DNA of 64,000 bases from CAISIP01 sp031396205. Lineage in GTDB: Bacteria > Pseudomonadota > Gammaproteobacteria > Burkholderiales > Burkholderiaceae_C. The DNA lies in NCBI GenBank assembly GCA_031396205.1, contig JANNKH010000015.1, positions 62,001-126,000 on the forward strand. Direction: 5' to 3'. How positions within the stretch are numbered: the stretch's first letter is position 1; each line of letters opens with the position of its first letter. Both the position numbers and the translations under genes were made by a program. The notes under the pieces were generated by a model. It had not been told where the DNA came from, did not search any database, and saw nothing but the letters and a program-made list of their open reading frames with translations. Positions 1-8,514 of the stretch are shown here, piece after piece.

Positions 1-1
1 A

Positions 2-2218
2 GGCAAGCCCGAAGCGCCATCTCCAAAATCCGACGCTGCGCCACCCAAAGCTACCCCGCCCTCGCCCGCAGCGGGCGATGCTGCCGCCGGCCACGCCGGT
101 CACGGGGGGCATGCAGCACCCGGCGCAAAGCCCGACAAGGCTGCCAGCATGGCACATGAAATGGGCCACAGCGGCAGTGACATGGGAGCGATGGTGCGCG
201 ACATGCGCAACCGCTTCTGGATCTGCCTGGCTTTCACGCTCCCGATCCTCGTCTATGCCCCTATGGGCGGCATGTGGACCGCGCCGGCGCCGCCTTTCGG
301 ATTGGACGTGAACGTCTGGCTGTTCCTCTTCGCCAGTGCGGCCGTGCTCTACCCGAGCTATCCGTTTTTCGTCTCTGCCTGGCGCGCGCTCAAAGAAGGC
401 ACCCTGGGCATGGCCGCGCTTATCGTGCTGAGCGTGGGCACCGGCTATCTGTTCAGTGTCGCCACCACGTTCTTCTTCAAGAGCGAGGGACAATTCTTCG
501 AGGCCGTGGCCATGCTGCTGGTGTTCATCCTGCTGGGGCACTGGCTCGAAATGCGTGCGCGTGCCGGTGCGTCTTCGGCGATCAAGTCGCTGATGAACCT
601 GACGCCGACCAAAGCCAACGTTATCCGCAACGGTGCCGAGGTCGAAGTGCCGACAGCCGAGGTGTTGGCCGGTGAGATCATCGTCATCCGACCCGGCAAC
701 AAGATTCCGGTGGACGGCACCATCGAGACCGGCGAATCGCAGGTGGACGAATCGATGCTGACCGGCGAGTCGATGCCCGTGAAGAAGGGGCCCGGCGCCA
801 CGGTGGTAGGCGCCAGCATCAACAAAAGCGGCAGCTTTCGCTACAAGGCCACCAAGGTCGGTGCCGACTCCGCACTGGCACAGATCGTCAAGCTGGTGCA
901 AGAGGCGCAGAATTCCAAGGCGCCAGCGCAGTTGTTGGCCGACAGGGCTGCGCAATGGTTGGTGATTGCCGCCATCGCGACCGGTCTGATCACCTTCTCG
1001 GTCTGGTTCTGGGTCCTCGGCGAGCCGCTGCTGTTGGCGGTGACCTTGACCATCACCGTCTTCGTGATCGCCTGCCCGGATGCATTGGGGCTGGCCACGC
1101 CGATGGCCGTGATGGTGAGCACGGGGCTCGGCGCTGCCAACGGCATCTTGTTCAAGAACGCTGCGGCGCTGGAAGACGCCACCAAACTCGACGTCATCGT
1201 GTTCGACAAGACCGGCACGCTGACCGTCGGCCACCCCGAGGTCGTCGAGATCATCACTGCAGAGGGCGTCTCAGAAGATGTGCTGCTGACCGCCGCCGCC
1301 GCCGTGGAACAGGGCTCGGACCATCCGCTGGCGCAGGCCATCCTGCGCCGTGCATCCAAGCTCACCATCGTCGCGCCGACCGGATTCGAAAGTCTCGATG
1401 GCATGGGCGCGCGCGCCGAGACCGCCGCCGGCACGGTGTACCTGGGCAACCGGTTGCTGATGGACCAGCAAAAGCTCGCGCTCGGCCCGTTGGAGGCGCA
1501 GGCCAAGCGCCTGCAGGCCGACGGCCGCACGGTGGTCCACGTGGCGCAGGCGGGCAGCGTGATCGGCCTGATCGCCATTGCCGATGCGATCCGGCCCACG
1601 TCCAAGGCGGCAATCGCAAAGCTGCGCGAAGGCAAGATCGAAGTGGTGATGCTGACCGGCGACAACCTGGCCACCGCCAAGCGCATTGCTGCCGACCTGG
1701 GAATTGACAAAGTGCTGGCCGACGTGCTGCCCGGGCAGAAGGCCGAGAAGGTCAAGGCCTTGCAGGCCACCGGCAAGAAGGTCGGCATGGTCGGAGACGG
1801 CGTCAACGACGCACCGGCGCTGACCCAGGCGAACGTGGGCTTTGCCATCGGCGCCGGTACCGACGTGGCGATGGAAAGCGCCGATGTGGTGCTGATGAAA
1901 AGCGACCCCTACGACATCGTCGGCGCCATCGAGTTGTCGCGCGCCACCGTGCGCAAGATGCACCAGAATCTGGCGTGGGCGGTGGGCTACAACGCCATCG
2001 CTTTCCCGCTGGCCGCTGGCGTGCTGTACCCGTTTGTTCTGAGCCCGGAGATTGCGGCAATTTCCATGTCGGGCAGCACCCTGATCGTGGCGATCAACGC
2101 GCTGATGTTGAAGCGCACCAAGCTGGCGGGCATTCGCCAGCCTGGCAAGCCGGCGGCAGCCGGCAAGCCCGATGCGCCAGTAGGCCCGAAGCCGGCCCAG
2201 GCGGCTGCGGCACCATGA
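2..2218 (+). CDS. Heavy-metal (copper/silver-type) P1B ATPase with CPD motif, 5' end outside window
   Basis: This is an inner-membrane ATP-driven metal exporter. The frame is open from base 2, so the true start lies upstream; an internal ATG at 149 is the first Met visible. The N-terminal part before it is Pro/Ala/His-rich (HAGHGGH, then MAHEMGHSG), like the metal-binding tails of CopB/SilP-type pumps. Counting from ATG 149, the TGES actuator loop, the membrane motif C309-P310-D311, the phosphorylated D353 in DKTGT, the SDHP nucleotide-binding motif and the MVGDGVND hinge are all present. The membrane motif reads CPD, where CPC or CPH is usual for copper pumps, so metal specificity is uncertain. 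The stop overlaps the ATG of the next (broken) gene in an ATGA arrangement. The family call is firm; the substrate is inferred. Confidence 0.93.
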   Translation, partial: GKPEAPSPKSDAAPPKATPPSPAAGDAAAGHAGHGGHAAPGAKPDKAASMAHEMGHSGSDMGAMVRDMRNRFWICLAFTLPILVYAPMGGMWTAPAPPFGLDVNVWLFLFASAAVLYPSYPFFVSAWRALKEGTLGMAALIVLSVGTGYLFSVATTFFFKSEGQFFEAVAMLLVFILLGHWLEMRARAGASSAIKSLMNLTPTKANVIRNGAEVEVPTAEVLAGEIIVIRPGNKIPVDGTIETGESQVDESMLTGESMPVKKGPGATVVGASINKSGSFRYKATKVGADSALAQIVKLVQEAQNSKAPAQLLADRAAQWLVIAAIATGLITFSVWFWVLGEPLLLAVTLTITVFVIACPDALGLATPMAVMVSTGLGAANGILFKNAAALEDATKLDVIVFDKTGTLTVGHPEVVEIITAEGVSEDVLLTAAAAVEQGSDHPLAQAILRRASKLTIVAPTGFESLDGMGARAETAAGTVYLGNRLLMDQQKLALGPLEAQAKRLQADGRTVVHVAQAGSVIGLIAIADAIRPTSKAAIAKLREGKIEVVMLTGDNLATAKRIAADLGIDKVLADVLPGQKAEKVKALQATGKKVGMVGDGVNDAPALTQANVGFAIGAGTDVAMESADVVLMKSDPYDIVGAIELSRATVRKMHQNLAWAVGYNAIAFPLAAGVLYPFVLSPEIAAISMSGSTLIVAINALMLKRTKLAGIRQPGKPAAAGKPDAPVGPKPAQAAAAP

Positions 2219-2516
2219 ACGCACACACCCCGACTATTTCCGTCTCGTCGTGGCTGATCACTGCGTGCGGGGTGTGGCCGTTGTTTCCAGGCATCTACTT
2301 CATTGCCTTGCTGCCACCACTTTTGCCCAAAGACACGCGATTCATGGGGCCACCAGCGCCCAGATTCAGGCTGCTTTGCCTCGTCTCGAGAGTTGGCTGA
2401 TGAAAGTGTTCACCGTCAAGGGCGGATGCATGGCGGGCGTTGTCGACCTGCACGACAAGTTCTTATCCGAGGCGTGCTCGGGGTGGAACATCATCGCCAA
2501 GGTCTTGCTGCCGTGA
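2215..2516 (+). pseudogene. Frameshifted remnant of a small membrane protein coupled to the metal ATPase
   Basis: An ATG at 2215 overlaps the ATPase stop. It opens a frame with a hydrophobic N-terminus (SSWLITACGVWPLFPGIYF) that runs to about MGPP near 2350. From there a different frame continues in a compatible way (SAQIQAALPRLESWLMKVF) to about 2437. One base change in the run near 2345-2352 would join them into one protein of the small membrane type often seen beside metal-resistance genes. After about 2437 the sequence stops resembling that protein, so the 3' end also appears replaced or deleted. I recognise the shape of the family only from memory and give no function. The gene is very probably non-functional. 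Confidence 0.6.
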
Positions 2517-2546
2517 TAACACGTAGGTAACCGTCCTTTCGTTGGG

Positions 2547-4577
2547 CTATCCGCAGCCGCGGAGAAAATCACGCTGCAGGCCGAGCGATGCATCCGTCTT
2601 CGCGATGGACCTTGCCGCGTCCTGCTCGATCCCCGTGAGAGCCCGGATCGCGTCGATGGTTTCCGGGATCACGATCGCCTGGTTGAAAACCTGGTAGGTG
2701 TAGTACGCCTGATCGCCATCGACGGCCAGCACGTCCTCCCACAGCGCCACTTCCCACATGTCGCCGCGCGGGCGGCCCAGATCGGCCATCAGCTCGACCG
2801 TGCTGTTCAGCGCCACGATCCCGTCCGACGAGCGCACGAAGGCGATGCACCTTTTCCAGCGCCTTCGTCACCTCGCCGAACGCCTCGCGCTCGCGTTCCA
2901 TGAGCGGGTTGTCGCGCGCGAGCGGTTGCCGATGGGTCGCCAGCGACTCGGCCAGCGCTGCGACACCGCGCATCCAAGGATTGAACGATTCGGAGAGCAG
3001 ATAGCGGCTGGTGCGCATCGGGTGCGACCACTTCAGCAGTTCCGCTGTCCATGGCGTGGCCATCGCCCTCACCCATGGGCTGACATAAGTCCGGTACAGC
3101 GTCTCGTTGAACTCGGACATCTTTTGCACACGCTCGAAGGCGGCATGCGGCTCGCACTCACGAAGGTCCTCGACCTCACGCGGCTCGAAACGAACGCTAT
3201 ACGACGGCTTGTGGCGGTGCGCGTCGCCGGAAGGGTTGTCGATCTTCATCTCATACAGACCGGGTGCCAGCGACTCGATGTCGACTAGGCTCTCCAGGAT
3301 CGCTTGGTGTTCCAGACGCGCAACGCTTGCCGTGACGAAAATGCCCAGGTGGCCGACATGCGGATTGGTCAGGTAGACGATGCGCTGGCTGGCCTTCTTG
3401 AGGTCGGCAGTATCACTGTAGACCGCCGGAATTCAGCCAAGCGCCTGGAGCGGAGGGTTAATGTTGTCACCGTAAGAGGCGAAAACCACGATCGGATTGC
3501 GGATCCTGCGCAGGTCGGCCGTGCAACCTTGGCAGATCCGGAACAGACCCTGCTCGATCTGGTTGCCGATAAAGAGATTCTCGACAATGGCGAGGATCTC
3601 CTCGCGGCTCAGAAAGTAGAAACCATTCCACCAACGCTCGAATTAGAGAAAGCGATCCTGTTCGTTATCGACGTTGCTGAATCGATGGGCGTATTTCTCC
3701 CAAATTGCTTTCTCGGGTTTGAGGTTCTCAAAGTTCTGCGCCAGCCAGGCGCCGCCGAGCAGGCCGCCGGACACACGCATCGGGTCGGCGCCGGATTCAC
3801 CGCCCAGTAAGACAACGGCGAGCCGTTCAGCACCACCGGGCCGGTCAGCCCTTCGCAGTCGGCGGCCAGCAAAGTCACCGCCCAGCCGGCCTGGCAGTTG
3901 CCGTAGAGCACGGGGGGCTTGCCGGGATGGCGTTGCGCCACACCTTCAACGAAGCATCGCAATGCATGCAGCACATCGGCCAGCGTCTGACCCGGTACCG
4001 TCTCCGAAAAGAAAATGACGAAGTAAACCGGATGGCCCTCGTGCATGGCCATGCCGACTTCGAAGTCGTGTTTGAAGCCGCCGATTCCCGGACCGTGGCC
4101 GGCACGTGGATCAATCACGATGACAGGCGGCTTGTCGAGATCGACACAGTCGTCCCAGCAATCATCGCCGATCTGCGTGATGCGCAACAGTGCGTAGTTG
4201 ACCGGGCGCTCAAATTGGCGTGCGTCGACCAGCGTCTCATAATGGAAGTCGAGCAGCGGCGGCATGCTCGCGCGTTCGTGTTCGTGTTCGTGTTCGAGCA
4301 TGATGTTGGCGCGCTTGCGCAGCGTGTCCCAGAAAAGGAGCGAGCGCTCGACGAAATCGCGCTGGTAGTCCAGCAGCTCTCGTGGCGAAGGTGTCCTACG
4401 TTCATTCGAGGTATTGAGCGCCGGTTCGTCGAGCGATGCCTTCGAGGCCGGGTGCTGCACTGGCATGCGAACCTTGGACACGACGCTCAGGCGTCGGGCC
4501 GGCTGTTCGCCAACCTTGAGGCTTCGCACTTTGGTGTCTGCAGCGCGAGGAATGGTTTGTCGTGTAGAGGTCTTCAT
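2547..4577 (-). pseudogene. DUF3141 (PHA-synthase-like alpha/beta hydrolase) pseudogene
   Basis: Joined across frames, this region reads as a DUF3141 protein, a PHA synthase-like family of unclear function. The intact 5' part runs from ATG 4577 and includes the nucleophile-type segment YGNCQAGWA. Four lesions are visible. A one-base deletion near 3799-3804 follows SYWA, after which GGLLGGAWLAQNFENL continues in another frame. A TAA at about 3642-3644 lies in FL*FERWW. A TGA lies in QALG*IPAV near 3430. A frameshift near 2836-2850 precedes a C-terminal part (SSDGIVALNSTVE) that ends at 2547. The IS4-type remnant begins 13 bp upstream of the start codon and has removed the native promoter. Family identity is fairly sure; loss of function is clear. 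Confidence 0.85.
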
Positions 4578-4639
4578 GATGTTCTCAAGTCAGTAGTGTC
4601 CGGTTAAAAGTTGAACAAATTCAACTGGTTAGCGCCGGG

Positions 4640-5238
4640 GAGGAGTTTCAGGCATAGGGGAATCGAGCTGCAAGGCGCATGACAGCTGGGATTTCTCGAA
4701 AACGGAGACCGAAAGAATCCGTAGCAACGTATAGAGCGAGGTATCGCCCTGATGGCCACCTGAAACTCCTCCACCTGTGGCCAGGCAAATTCCTCCAGGC
4801 GGCGCGGCAAAAAAGTTCATCTTTAGCCTAATTGTCGGCACATCCTTTTTGATGACAGTCTCCAGCACAGCGAGAGCGAACCTATGTGGTCAAACGGTAC
4901 GATTTAACCCAGCCCAGGCCCATCACAGGGTGGGGGAATTTGAGGTGGCCACAGGTGGGGGAATTTGGGTGGCCATCGGGGATCGAGTTGAAGCTCCTTT
5001 TTGACAATGGCGATGAGCACGTAGGGTAAAGCTTGCTGGCATTGGCACTCAACGTCACCGCGATATCGCGCAACGATTCGCGCCAAGTCAACTGCGCAAA
5101 CGCCATCACGCGAAACTGTTCGGCGCAGTTCATGCGACGTACCCCGGAATCGCCACCGTAGCGATCCACGATGCGTGCAAAACTCGTTCAGGGCACAAAT
5201 TCCATGATCTGCGCAAACAGCGTCTTGCCAGGATTCAT
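4640..5238 (-). pseudogene. IS4-family transposase remnant (DUF4372 type)
   Basis: From ATG 5238 the minus strand reads MNPGKTLFAQIMEFVP, then an in-frame TGA at 5188-5190 where the family has Trp. It continues TSFARIVDRYGGDSGVRRM and AEQFRVMAFAQLTWRESLRDI to SKLY. There the middle of the protein is missing and a C-terminal segment follows (VLIAIVKKELQLD), which is then split by the 235-bp insertion. After that insertion the last part resumes (SLYTLLRILSVSVFEK). The gene therefore carries a nonsense change, a central deletion and an insertion, and cannot encode an active transposase. Confidence 0.8.
4747..4981. mobile_element. 235-bp MITE-like element with terminal inverted repeats and 4-bp target duplication
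   Basis: The outer ends are near-identical inverted repeats (CCCTGATGGCCACC at 4747 against CCCCGATGGCCACC read inward from 4981). Each end carries a second inner copy of the repeat, with the motif TGGCCA plus an AATTCCCCCACC-like stretch (AATTCCTCC on the left). The element is flanked by ATCG at 4743-4746 and 4982-4985, a candidate 4-bp target-site duplication, and it interrupts the IS4-type transposase between LQLD and SLYTLL. No transposase is encoded. Multiple subterminal repeats recall IS21-type ends, but that assignment is tentative. Confidence 0.65.
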
Positions 5239-5551
5239 GGCCAATCTCCCGGGACATCAATCCCCGGAAACCACACAAAAATGACAAATCAAGTTTCAAA
5301 TCGGCACCAAACTAAATCGGCTTGCAGGCCTCGCCAGCATTGGCTTTCACAGGTTTCAACACAGACTTAACCGGACACTACTGATCTGAACCATCTTTTT
5401 GAATCGCGTCTGACCTCCTGAAAACAATGGCTCATCTAGATCGCAACGTCGGCCCGTAATGCCATCTGCGCCTGCACACATGCCGACAGCCCAAGCCAAG
5501 CGACGACACGTGCGGCCAGAAGCAATCCGGCGTAGTCCGCCAGGTCCGAAA

Positions 5552-6877
5552 TCATCGAACCATGTTGGGCCAATGCGGGTGGTGGTCATCGACCACAAAC
5601 CGGTGTGCATGACGCACACCACCACGGTTGGCTACCGCACCACGGGTATGGTCATGTCCGGCCGGCAATTCCGGGTGCTCGTGCTCAATCACCTCTGGAT
5701 CTACCGCGGGCCAGACGGTCGACGTGACCCAGACCGCCAACGCTCCCGAAACGCCCAGAACGACAAATGTCGCCGGAATCCCAAATCGAGCGCCGAGCCA
5801 GCCGGCCAACGGATAGAACAACAACCAGCAGGCATGCGACAGCGCAAACTGTGCGGCAAACAGCGCCGGGCGATCCTCGGGGTTCGAGGATCTGCGCAAC
5901 AGGCGGCCAGAGGGTGTCTGGGCGGTGGAATAACCCAAACCGAGCACGAACCACAGGGCCAGCAGCGAGCTATGTCCGACCACCAAGGTGCCGGCAAACA
6001 TGCCTGCGACCATCAATCCGATGCCGCCCAACATGACGCGGCGGTCCGTCAGTTTCTCCAACAGGCGCGGCAGGACTAGCGCAGCCACCATGGAACCCGC
6101 ACCGAAACTGGCCAACGCCAAGGCCACTGCGCTCTGAGTCAGGCCGAAGCTAGCCTGCACGATGACCACTGTGTTGACGAACACCATGGAGCCTGCCGCA
6201 GCCACGGCCGCATTGACGGCCAGCAAACCGCGCAACCGGGGAGTGGCCAGGTAGATCCGCAGTCCGCGCGTAGTTCGGTCGTAGATGCCGCGGCGCTGCG
6301 TCGCTGGGCTTGTTGGCAGGACCACCGAAACGACCAACGCGGCCGATGCCAGGAACCCGACCACCGTGCCGGCAAACAGGTCGTGAAAGCCGATCACCGA
6401 CAGCAACGCGGCAGCCAGCATCGGACTGACCAGGTTCTCCAGGTCGTACGCAAGGCGTGAGAGCGACAAAGCCTTGGTGTAGTCCTTCTCGTTTGGCAGC
6501 ACGTCGGGGATGGTGGCCTGGAAGGTCGGGGTGAAGGCGGCCGAGGCCGCCTGCAACACGAAGATCAGCACATACACCTGCCAGATCTGGGACACGAAAG
6601 GCAGCATCAGCGCCACACCTGCCCGCACCAGGTCCAACGTGACCAGCATGCTGCGCCTGGGCAGGCGCTCGGTGAATGCCGCTGCGACCGGCGCCACGCC
6701 TACATAGGCGATCATCTTGATGGCCAGTGCCGTGCCCAGCACCATGCCCGCGTTGTCGCCAGCTAGGTCGAAAGCCATTAGCCCCAGCGCCACCGTGGCC
6801 AGTCCGGTCCCGATCAAGGCAATCACCTGGGCGGCAAACAAATGACGGTAGGTGCGGTTGGAAAGGATGTCCAGCAT
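5552..6877 (-). CDS. MFS metal exporter with His-rich C-terminal tail (NreB-like)
   Basis: This is a major facilitator protein of about 441 residues with twelve predicted membrane segments, starting MLDILSNRTYRHLFAAQ. The last 50 or so residues are rich in His and Asp/Glu (EHEHPELPAGHDH, then VDDHHPHWP), which is typical of NreB/NrsD-type nickel and cobalt exporters. I chose ATG 6877; a TTG four codons upstream is possible, but the ATG has a GAG at a suitable distance. It lies 56 bp downstream of an RcnR/CsoR-family regulator on the same strand, so the two probably form one metal-inducible operon. Between its stop and the IS remnant lies only about 165 bp with a 39-codon hydrophobic frame that I cannot identify. 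The transporter class is sure; the metal is inferred. Confidence 0.85.
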   Translation of the reverse strand: MLDILSNRTYRHLFAAQVIALIGTGLATVALGLMAFDLAGDNAGMVLGTALAIKMIAYVGVAPVAAAFTERLPRRSMLVTLDLVRAGVALMLPFVSQIWQVYVLIFVLQAASAAFTPTFQATIPDVLPNEKDYTKALSLSRLAYDLENLVSPMLAAALLSVIGFHDLFAGTVVGFLASAALVVSVVLPTSPATQRRGIYDRTTRGLRIYLATPRLRGLLAVNAAVAAAGSMVFVNTVVIVQASFGLTQSAVALALASFGAGSMVAALVLPRLLEKLTDRRVMLGGIGLMVAGMFAGTLVVGHSSLLALWFVLGLGYSTAQTPSGRLLRRSSNPEDRPALFAAQFALSHACWLLFYPLAGWLGARFGIPATFVVLGVSGALAVWVTSTVWPAVDPEVIEHEHPELPAGHDHTRGAVANRGGVRHAHRFVVDDHHPHWPNMVR

Positions 6878-6933
6878 GTCGTATCTCAATGTTCAAGGGC
6901 CCGGGAGCGGTGGATCTAACGGACAGCCGATGC

Positions 6934-7212
6934 TCAGAGGTAACGTGTGATTTCCCTGAACTCGGCCATGGAGTGCCGCTGGCCGGCGCCCAGGGGCCCC
7001 ACAAGAACCTCAAGGCAATGGTCCAGATGGTCCTGGATCAGGGCCTTCTTGGCTTGCTGTATCGCCTTCTCCACGGCCTGCAGCTGCTGGGCAACGTCCA
7101 GACAGGTTCGTCCTTGTTCCAGCATGTCAATGGTGCTGCTCAGGTGTCCGTTGGCCCTGCGCAGGCGTTTGATGACGGCGGGGTGAGAGGCATGTATGTG
7201 CGGCTTGTTCAT
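6934..7212 (-). CDS. Metal-sensing repressor of the CsoR/RcnR family
   Basis: This is a 92-residue all-helical repressor. From ATG 7212 the N-terminus is His-rich (MNKPHIHASH), followed by the family core with C37 (GRTC) and the H62-x2-H65-C66 segment (DHLDHCLE). These are positions where RcnR/FrmR-type proteins bind nickel, cobalt or formaldehyde. It should form tetramers that bind DNA in the apo state and release on metal binding. The His/Cys ligand set and the neighbouring His-tailed MFS pump point to nickel or cobalt. A longer upstream frame exists, but it would run through the candidate operator. The gene is divergent from the His-rich/HupE genes. Confidence 0.88.
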   Translation of the reverse strand: MNKPHIHASHPAVIKRLRRANGHLSSTIDMLEQGRTCLDVAQQLQAVEKAIQQAKKALIQDHLDHCLEVLVGPLGAGQRHSMAEFREITRYL

Positions 7213-7216
7213 GGCT

Positions 7217-7247
7217 GATATTATCCCCCCGGGGAGGTTGTTATCAT
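7217..7247. promoter_or_regulatory. Candidate CsoR/RcnR-type operator between divergent metal genes
   Basis: The stretch ATTATCCCCCC/GGGGAGGTTGTTAT forms an imperfect dyad with a C/G tract flanked by A/T-rich arms, centred near 7230/7231. G-tracts inside an A/T-flanked dyad are the known recognition pattern of the CsoR/RcnR family. It lies just upstream of the repressor start (7212) and faces the divergent gene at 7280, so one site could control both directions. There is no direct evidence of binding. Confidence 0.55.
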
Positions 7248-7279
7248 CTCCTGCCGCCAATGACACTCCACCGCACCTC

Positions 7280-7684
7280 ATGATTCCCCGCATCTCGTCG
7301 TCGACCAGCCCTTCCAGGGCCGCTTTGAGTATGCGGTGGCTGGTTCTGGTCGTCATCATGTTCGGAACGATCTTCTCCTCGATTGGCAGCATGAACTCCC
7401 ATGGCCTGGCAGCCATTGGGACAGCGCTCCACGCCAATTCATTTGCTTCCGACGAAGCCCACGGGCATGTGCACGTGGATCGAGGCGGCGAATTGGCGAG
7501 TGGCGATCAAAGCGCAGGCGCGGACCATCCGCACCACGAGGCGGATCACTCGCACGACAATTCACACGCCTTGCCCATCACGTGGGGCTCGGCAGCAACG
7601 CTGCTACGGAGCTGGCAGTTGCTGGTGCGACCCTGGACCGCAATGGTTCAGGCCTCGAGGCTGGAACGCCCTCCCATGGGCTAA
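7280..7684 (+). CDS. Small His-rich membrane-anchored/periplasmic protein (cobalt/nickel locus)
   Basis: The product has one N-terminal hydrophobic segment (MRWLVLVVIMFGTIFSSIG) followed by a His/Asp-rich stretch (AHGHVHVD, then DHPHHEADHSHDNSH) and a short amphipathic C-terminus ending ERPPMG. It resembles small proteins annotated as cobalt transporter beside HupE-like genes; this comparison is from memory. The start could be ATG 7280 (134 residues) or ATG 7331 (117 residues). The latter puts the hydrophobic segment at the extreme N-terminus and may be the real one. It is followed at 72 bp by the HupE-like gene on the same strand and is probably co-transcribed. The likely role is periplasmic metal buffering or delivery, which is an inference from composition and context. 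Confidence 0.7.
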   Translation: MIPRISSSTSPSRAALSMRWLVLVVIMFGTIFSSIGSMNSHGLAAIGTALHANSFASDEAHGHVHVDRGGELASGDQSAGADHPHHEADHSHDNSHALPITWGSAATLLRSWQLLVRPWTAMVQASRLERPPMG

Positions 7685-7756
7685 CGCGTTTCTTCTTCCT
7701 CGCCTTCGCGCCGCAACACGCAGCGCCTCCATTTCTTTCAGACCATCGGAGTCTTC

Positions 7757-8494
7757 ATGCACAGCCATGTTCACGACAAGCCGCCACGTTCGCCATTGGT
7801 GATCTGGCAATCCCGTCTCTTGCTTTTATCGGCATTCTTCATCTGCCTATTCGTCGGCAGCACGGATGCCCTGGCCCACGCCGTCACCGCCGGCGACAAG
7901 GGCTATATCCAGGAAATCTCGGGCGTCAACCTGCTGCCCTTCTTGTACCTGGGCGCCAAACACATGATGACGGGGTACGACCACATCCTGTTCCTCTTCG
8001 GCGTGATCTTCTTCCTCTACCGGCTACGGAACATCGCCATCTACGTGAGCCTGTTTGCGCTGGGCCACTCGACCACCATGATTCTGGGTGTGTACTTCAA
8101 CGTCGGACTCAACAGCTACCTGATCGACGCGATCATCGGCCTGTCCGTGGTCTACAAGGCCCTGGACAACCTCGGTGCGTTCCAGCGCTGGCTGGGATTC
8201 CAGCCCAACACCAAGGTCGCAACCCTGGTGTTTGGCCTATTCCACGGTTTTGGCCTGTCTACCAAGATCCTCGAGTACCAGATCTCGCCCGACGGACTGG
8301 TGCCTAACCTGCTCGCCTTCAACGTGGGCGTGGAGATCGGGCAGCTACTGGCATTGACGGTCATCCTGATCGGCATGAGCTACTGGCGCCGCACTGCCAG
8401 TTTCATCCGCAACGCCTACACCGCCAACGTCGCCATGCTGAGCGCAGGCTTCATTCTGGTGGGCATGCAGCTTACTGGCTATTTCGTGTCGTGA
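7757..8494 (+). CDS. HupE/UreJ-like membrane protein (nickel/cobalt permease type)
   Basis: This is a 245-residue inner-membrane protein with a cleavable or anchor N-terminus ending ALAHA and about six further hydrophobic segments. It has the HupE/UreJ_2 signature HMMTGYDH (H-x5-D-H) followed by LFLFGV, the GHSTT segment in the next helix, and FGLFHGFGLS later. The family is linked to nickel or cobalt uptake; in metal islands of this kind its direction of transport is not established. GGAG lies at a good distance before ATG 7757. Its TGA overlaps a GTG of the next frame, but the neighbour more likely starts at 8515. It works with the His-rich protein before it and the anchored protein after it. 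Confidence 0.85.
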   Translation: MHSHVHDKPPRSPLVIWQSRLLLLSAFFICLFVGSTDALAHAVTAGDKGYIQEISGVNLLPFLYLGAKHMMTGYDHILFLFGVIFFLYRLRNIAIYVSLFALGHSTTMILGVYFNVGLNSYLIDAIIGLSVVYKALDNLGAFQRWLGFQPNTKVATLVFGLFHGFGLSTKILEYQISPDGLVPNLLAFNVGVEIGQLLALTVILIGMSYWRRTASFIRNAYTANVAMLSAGFILVGMQLTGYFVS

Positions 8495-8514
8495 ACACCC
8501 AAGGAACATTCAAT

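Larger units (their letters stand above)
4590..5384. mobile_element. Decayed IS4-family (DUF4372-type) insertion sequence
   Basis: The two ends are an exact 18-bp inverted repeat: TCAGTAGTGTCCGGTTAA at 4590-4607 and its reverse complement at 5367-5384. Between them, on the minus strand, lie N- and C-terminal pieces of a transposase with a large internal deletion, an early stop and a nested 235-bp insertion. At about 795 bp the element is roughly half the size expected for this group. No target duplication is obvious. It separates the DUF3141 pseudogene from the MFS exporter. Confidence 0.8.

Noticed and set aside
5390..5557. 39-codon hydrophobic minus-strand frame after the MFS gene
   Set aside because: Too short and without a clear ribosome site; it might be a small membrane protein but cannot be supported.
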